In this document: piece by piece, positions 61,288 through 64,000 of the stretch
How the letters are laid out: every line of letters starts with the position of its first letter
Numbering within the stretch: the first letter of the stretch is position 1
Assembly: GCF_046557915.1 (NCBI RefSeq)
Contig: NZ_JBHEBG010000001.1
Coordinates: 124,001 to 188,000 of the forward strand
Length of the DNA: 64,000 nt
DNA from: JBHEBG01 sp046557915
GTDB lineage: Bacteria > Bacteroidota > Bacteroidia > Flavobacteriales > Flavobacteriaceae
Direction of reading: 5' to 3'
Program-made: the position numbers and the translations under genes
Notes under the pieces: model-generated
What the model was told of the DNA's origin: nothing
Databases searched by the model: none
What the model saw: only the letters and a program-made list of their open reading frames with translations

Positions 61288-61448
61288 ACGCTGGTTTTTT
61301 GCGGACAAAACCTTATATTACAATACTATATAGACCAACCATAACTACCAAATGACCAAAGCAGAGCAATTGTGATCTGGTGTTTTATGCGTTGCCCTAA
61401 ATTTAGATTTTAACCTAGGGAAATAGACTAACTTAAATAGAATACTTC
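61288..61448. other. Intergenic gap before the symporter gene
   Basis: 161 bp without a gene. No copy of the TGTAAACG operator and no exact TAnnTTTG motif are present, so the symporter may be read from the upstream promoter. No strong terminator hairpin is visible. Confidence 0.4.
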
Positions 61449-62993
61449 ATGATCGATTTACTTATTGTCTGCGCATACTTTATTATTGTTTTTGTAACTG
61501 CAATAACCGGAAAAACCTCAAAAGAAGCTACCACAGAAGAGTATTTCTTAAGTTCTAGAAACTTACGCTGGCCCTCTATAGCCTTTTCTACTATTGCAAC
61601 CAATGTGCAAGGATATCAGTTTTTGGGTTTTATGGGATCTGCCTACCTATATGGTTTGGCCCAGGCAAATTTTGAAATAAATGCCATTCAGGGACTCTTT
61701 CTGGCAGCTTTCATATTTGTACCCATGTATTTTAGGGAGCGTATAATTACCATTACCCAATTCATAAAGACACGTTTGGGAAGTACTGTGGCCTTATTGT
61801 ACTCGGCCACAAACATTCTGCTTTTTTCTACCATTACCTTGGGTGCCGCATTGTTCTGGGGCGCCTATTCCGTTGATATTGTATTTGCCGATTATTTAAC
61901 TTTTATCCATGAAGACCGCTTAATCAGAATTGCTATTTTAATTGTTTTTTTAGGGCTTTTCTCGGCTACCTATACTTATTTTGGAGGATTGGCGGCGGTA
62001 GTGCGTACCGATGTTATTCAGTTTGCCATATTACTTTCTGGCGGTATCGTGGTTATGTTGATTGCCATACATCATCTTGGCGGCTGGTCTCAATTGTATA
62101 CCAAGACCGGCGATTTAATGCATCTTCATTTACCTGCAGATCACGATAAACTTCCTTGGATTCATATCTTCGGAGCTTTTTTATTGAACATTAATTATTG
62201 GTGTGCAAATCAGTCCGTAGTGCAGCGTTCCTTAGCTGCCAGAAGCCTTAAGGATGTACAGATAGGACTTATGGTAGGTGGTTTGATGAAGTATTTTATG
62301 GCCGCTATAATAATCCTTCCCGGAATTGCCCTAGTTGGTATTTTAGGTGATGGAGGGCTTGCCGATCCGGATTCTGCCTTCCCTTACCTCGTAAATACTT
62401 ACTTGCCAGTTGGTCTAAAAGGACTTATCCTATGCGCCTTGTTCGCTTCGTTGATGAGTACCGTGGATTCTACCTTTAACTCCTTGGCCACGCTTTGGTC
62501 TATTGATATTTATAAGCCATACATAAATAAAACCGCCACCGATCAGCAAGTAGTTAAGTCTGGTAAAAAAGCTATTCTAATTTCCTTTATCTCGGGTGTT
62601 CTGATAGGTGTGGTATTGTTATACATAAAATTTCAGGATTCCGGTGCGGCATTTACGCATACGTTAAACGAAATACGTTATTACATAAACAGTGGAATAG
62701 TGGTATTGATATGTGCCGCAGCCTTCTTGATGGCGCCCAAACATAAACTGGCTGTTTTTGCCTTCATCTTTACCGTACCCCTACAATTTGGGATTACTTA
62801 TTTCTTCCCAGAAATGAATTACTTTGTAAGAGCCATGTGGGTAATCATTATTGGATTTACAATTATCCTAGTAGGGTCTAAAGGAGGGTTCATTAAAGAC
62901 AAGCTGTATTTTGAACCTGCCACCCCTACAATGGCAAAAGTAGGGTTTGGGATGCTGTTATCGCTGGTAGCGCTGCATATTATATTCCATTAA
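61449..62993 (+). CDS. Sodium/solute symporter (SSS family)
   Basis: 514 residues with about 13-14 transmembrane helices. TEEYFLSSRNLRWPSIAFSTIATNVQGYQFLG near 30 and GGLAAVVRTDVIQF near 185 are SSS landmarks, as is LFASLMSTVDSTFNSLATLWSIDIYKPYINK near 337. Many SSS members carry glucose, galactose or anionic solutes. As last gene after the SsuD-like monooxygenase it is the likely importer of the pathway's substrate. There is no outer-membrane SusC/D pair in this regulon, which suits a small monomeric substrate passing through porins. Confidence 0.88.
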   Translation: MIDLLIVCAYFIIVFVTAITGKTSKEATTEEYFLSSRNLRWPSIAFSTIATNVQGYQFLGFMGSAYLYGLAQANFEINAIQGLFLAAFIFVPMYFRERIITITQFIKTRLGSTVALLYSATNILLFSTITLGAALFWGAYSVDIVFADYLTFIHEDRLIRIAILIVFLGLFSATYTYFGGLAAVVRTDVIQFAILLSGGIVVMLIAIHHLGGWSQLYTKTGDLMHLHLPADHDKLPWIHIFGAFLLNINYWCANQSVVQRSLAARSLKDVQIGLMVGGLMKYFMAAIIILPGIALVGILGDGGLADPDSAFPYLVNTYLPVGLKGLILCALFASLMSTVDSTFNSLATLWSIDIYKPYINKTATDQQVVKSGKKAILISFISGVLIGVVLLYIKFQDSGAAFTHTLNEIRYYINSGIVVLICAAAFLMAPKHKLAVFAFIFTVPLQFGITYFFPEMNYFVRAMWVIIIGFTIILVGSKGGFIKDKLYFEPATPTMAKVGFGMLLSLVALHIIFH

Positions 62994-63052
62994 AAGTCAC
63001 AAGAAAGATTGTCTGTTAGACATTTCTTGCACTCATAAAATTAGACATTACA

Positions 63053-63083
63053 AAAAGGGAGAACCTATACGGTTCTCCCTTTT
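63053..63083. terminator. Bidirectional terminator between convergent symporter genes
   Basis: A perfect 13-bp stem AAAAGGGAGAACC/GGTTCTCCCTTTT with a 5-nt loop gives T-tracts on both strands. It closes the plus-strand operon and the minus-strand symporter gene. Confidence 0.88.
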
Positions 63084-63116
63084 ACTTGCTTTAAAAATTA
63101 ATCTTTGATTCTTTGA

Positions 63117-64000
63117 TTACTGGGCAAAATAGATATAAATGCCTATTACTATTAAACAAATAGAAATAGATACTTGTTTCACATATTTATAGGGAACAAT
63201 ATCTACCTGCTTCGTGTATTCTTGCACATAGGCTTCTTCTCTAGGGATTATCTTTCCGATGACTAACATAATAACCACATTTAAAACAAATAGTATTGCC
63301 ATTACATGTAAAAAGTGAGGGTAAGCATCCGCCTCTATTTGGGTCAAAACAGTTTCATCAACAATACCGTTGGCCTTTGCATTATCCAAGGCATTTCCCA
63401 CGAAATGGGGTTTTAAGAAAAACTGGCTGATAATGTAAAGGAGAGAGCCCGAAATTATTCCGATTTTTGCTGCAATTGCCGGCACCTTTTTGGTAAGGTA
63501 ACCTACTACAATTATGGTTAGAATAGGAATACTATATATGCCGTTTACCTCCTGAAGATACGCAAAAAGACTTCCTGCATTCGCTATTAACGGCGCTATG
63601 AACATGGCTGCCAACGCCAAGACAATACCAAACATCTTCCCATACTTCACCACAGTCCTTTCCGGGGCTTCTTTATTAATATGTTGCTTGTAAATGTCTA
63701 TTCCAAACAGTGTAACGGAACTATTTAGCACACTATTAAAAGAACTAAGAATTGCGCCAAAAAGTACAGCCGCAAAAAATCCGATCAGATATTCTGGCAG
63801 CACTTTGTTTACCAACGCCGGATAGGCCTGATCTGGCACCTCTAAGTTTCCTTCGAACATATGGTATGCAATAATACCCGGAAGTACTACGATAAGCGGA
63901 CCAAGGATTTTTATGAAGGAGCCTAAAAGCAATCCTTTCTGACCCTCTTTTAGGTTTTTGGCGCCAAGGGCTCTTTGAATAATTTGTTGGTTGGTACCCC
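63117..64000 (-). CDS. Sodium/solute symporter, 5' part cut by the window edge
   Basis: The coding frame continues past the right end without a stop: TNQQIIQRALGAKNLKEGQKGLLLGSF reads on directly before the apparent internal Met at 63932. The visible 294 residues cover the second half of an SSS protein, with VPDQAYPALVNKVLPEYLIGFFAAVLFGAILSSFNSVLNSSVTLFGIDIYK, closely resembling the sugar-symporter (SGLT) type. It is convergent with the symporter at 61449 and partly similar to it (DQAYP and DIYK motifs). The full gene and its operon partners lie outside the window. Confidence 0.85.
   Translation of the reverse strand, partial: GTNQQIIQRALGAKNLKEGQKGLLLGSFIKILGPLIVVLPGIIAYHMFEGNLEVPDQAYPALVNKVLPEYLIGFFAAVLFGAILSSFNSVLNSSVTLFGIDIYKQHINKEAPERTVVKYGKMFGIVLALAAMFIAPLIANAGSLFAYLQEVNGIYSIPILTIIVVGYLTKKVPAIAAKIGIISGSLLYIISQFFLKPHFVGNALDNAKANGIVDETVLTQIEADAYPHFLHVMAILFVLNVVIMLVIGKIIPREEAYVQEYTKQVDIVPYKYVKQVSISICLIVIGIYIYFAQ

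Noticed and set aside
1..64000. CRISPR arrays, tRNA and rRNA genes, complete insertion sequences, phage genes
   Set aside because: Reading both strands I saw no regularly spaced repeats, cloverleaf-like segments, rRNA landmarks, transposase or phage structural proteins. A covariance-model and IS search would be the decisive check.

Overview
The window looks like the chromosome of a marine Flavobacteriaceae member (Bacteroidota). The evidence is a SusC/SusD outer-membrane pair, repeated TAnnTTTG-type (-7) promoter motifs, the mevalonate route to isoprenoids, the Bacteroidota-style arginine operon with an acyl-ornithine carbamoyltransferase and embedded proline genes, many Cys lipoproteins, and ArsM of the arsenosugar type. 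I cannot assign a genus.

Layout. 1-2300 is a string of small minus-strand accessory genes (ParDE toxin-antitoxin, an orphan protein, a DUF4375 lipoprotein), separated by palindromic spacers that look like cassette boundaries. 2278-3690 has a small XRE regulator facing an unknown gene, then two tiny membrane proteins. 3722-5287 is a lone secreted GH32 fructanase. 5507-9600 is an arsenosugar-type operon (transferase 1, purine nucleoside phosphorylase, ArsM, DUF547, transferase 2) without a visible ArsS radical-SAM gene. 9611-15849 is a minus-strand envelope block: an amidase and a degenerate amidase paralogue, an Omp85-like protein, a GH113-like lipoprotein, a beta-barrel and a second DUF547 protein. 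16087-23266 carries an FAD reductase/membrane Fe-S pair followed by three glycosyltransferases.

23298-34357 is a tightly packed arginine/proline operon (GNAT, argG, argC, proC, argD, proA, proB, argF', argB, argE-like, argH). It is preceded by an unannotated 27-residue leader peptide with three consecutive Arg codons just before its stop, a classic sign of attenuation. 34404-39268 holds rluB, a nitrilase, a UbiA prenyltransferase and two mevalonate-pathway genes. 39345-45396 holds tspO, DUF1697, glpK-glpF, an HI0933-type flavoprotein, a GDPD lipoprotein and a small membrane protein.

45482-56394 is a maltose/alpha-glucan utilisation locus: SusC/SusD import, lipoprotein GH13, GH65 phosphorylase, beta-phosphoglucomutase and a LacI regulator with a candidate operator.

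56496-62993 is the most interesting part. Two perfect palindromes sharing the core TGTAAACGTTTACA bracket a second LacI gene. They control a YeiH-type anion exporter, an FMN reductase, an aldo/keto reductase, an SsuD-like flavin monooxygenase and a sodium/solute symporter. This set matches what is needed for oxidative desulfonation of a sugar sulfonate such as sulfoquinovose: import, FMNH2-dependent C-S cleavage to an aldehyde sugar plus sulfite, reduction to glucose, and sulfite export. The window ends inside another symporter gene on the opposite strand.
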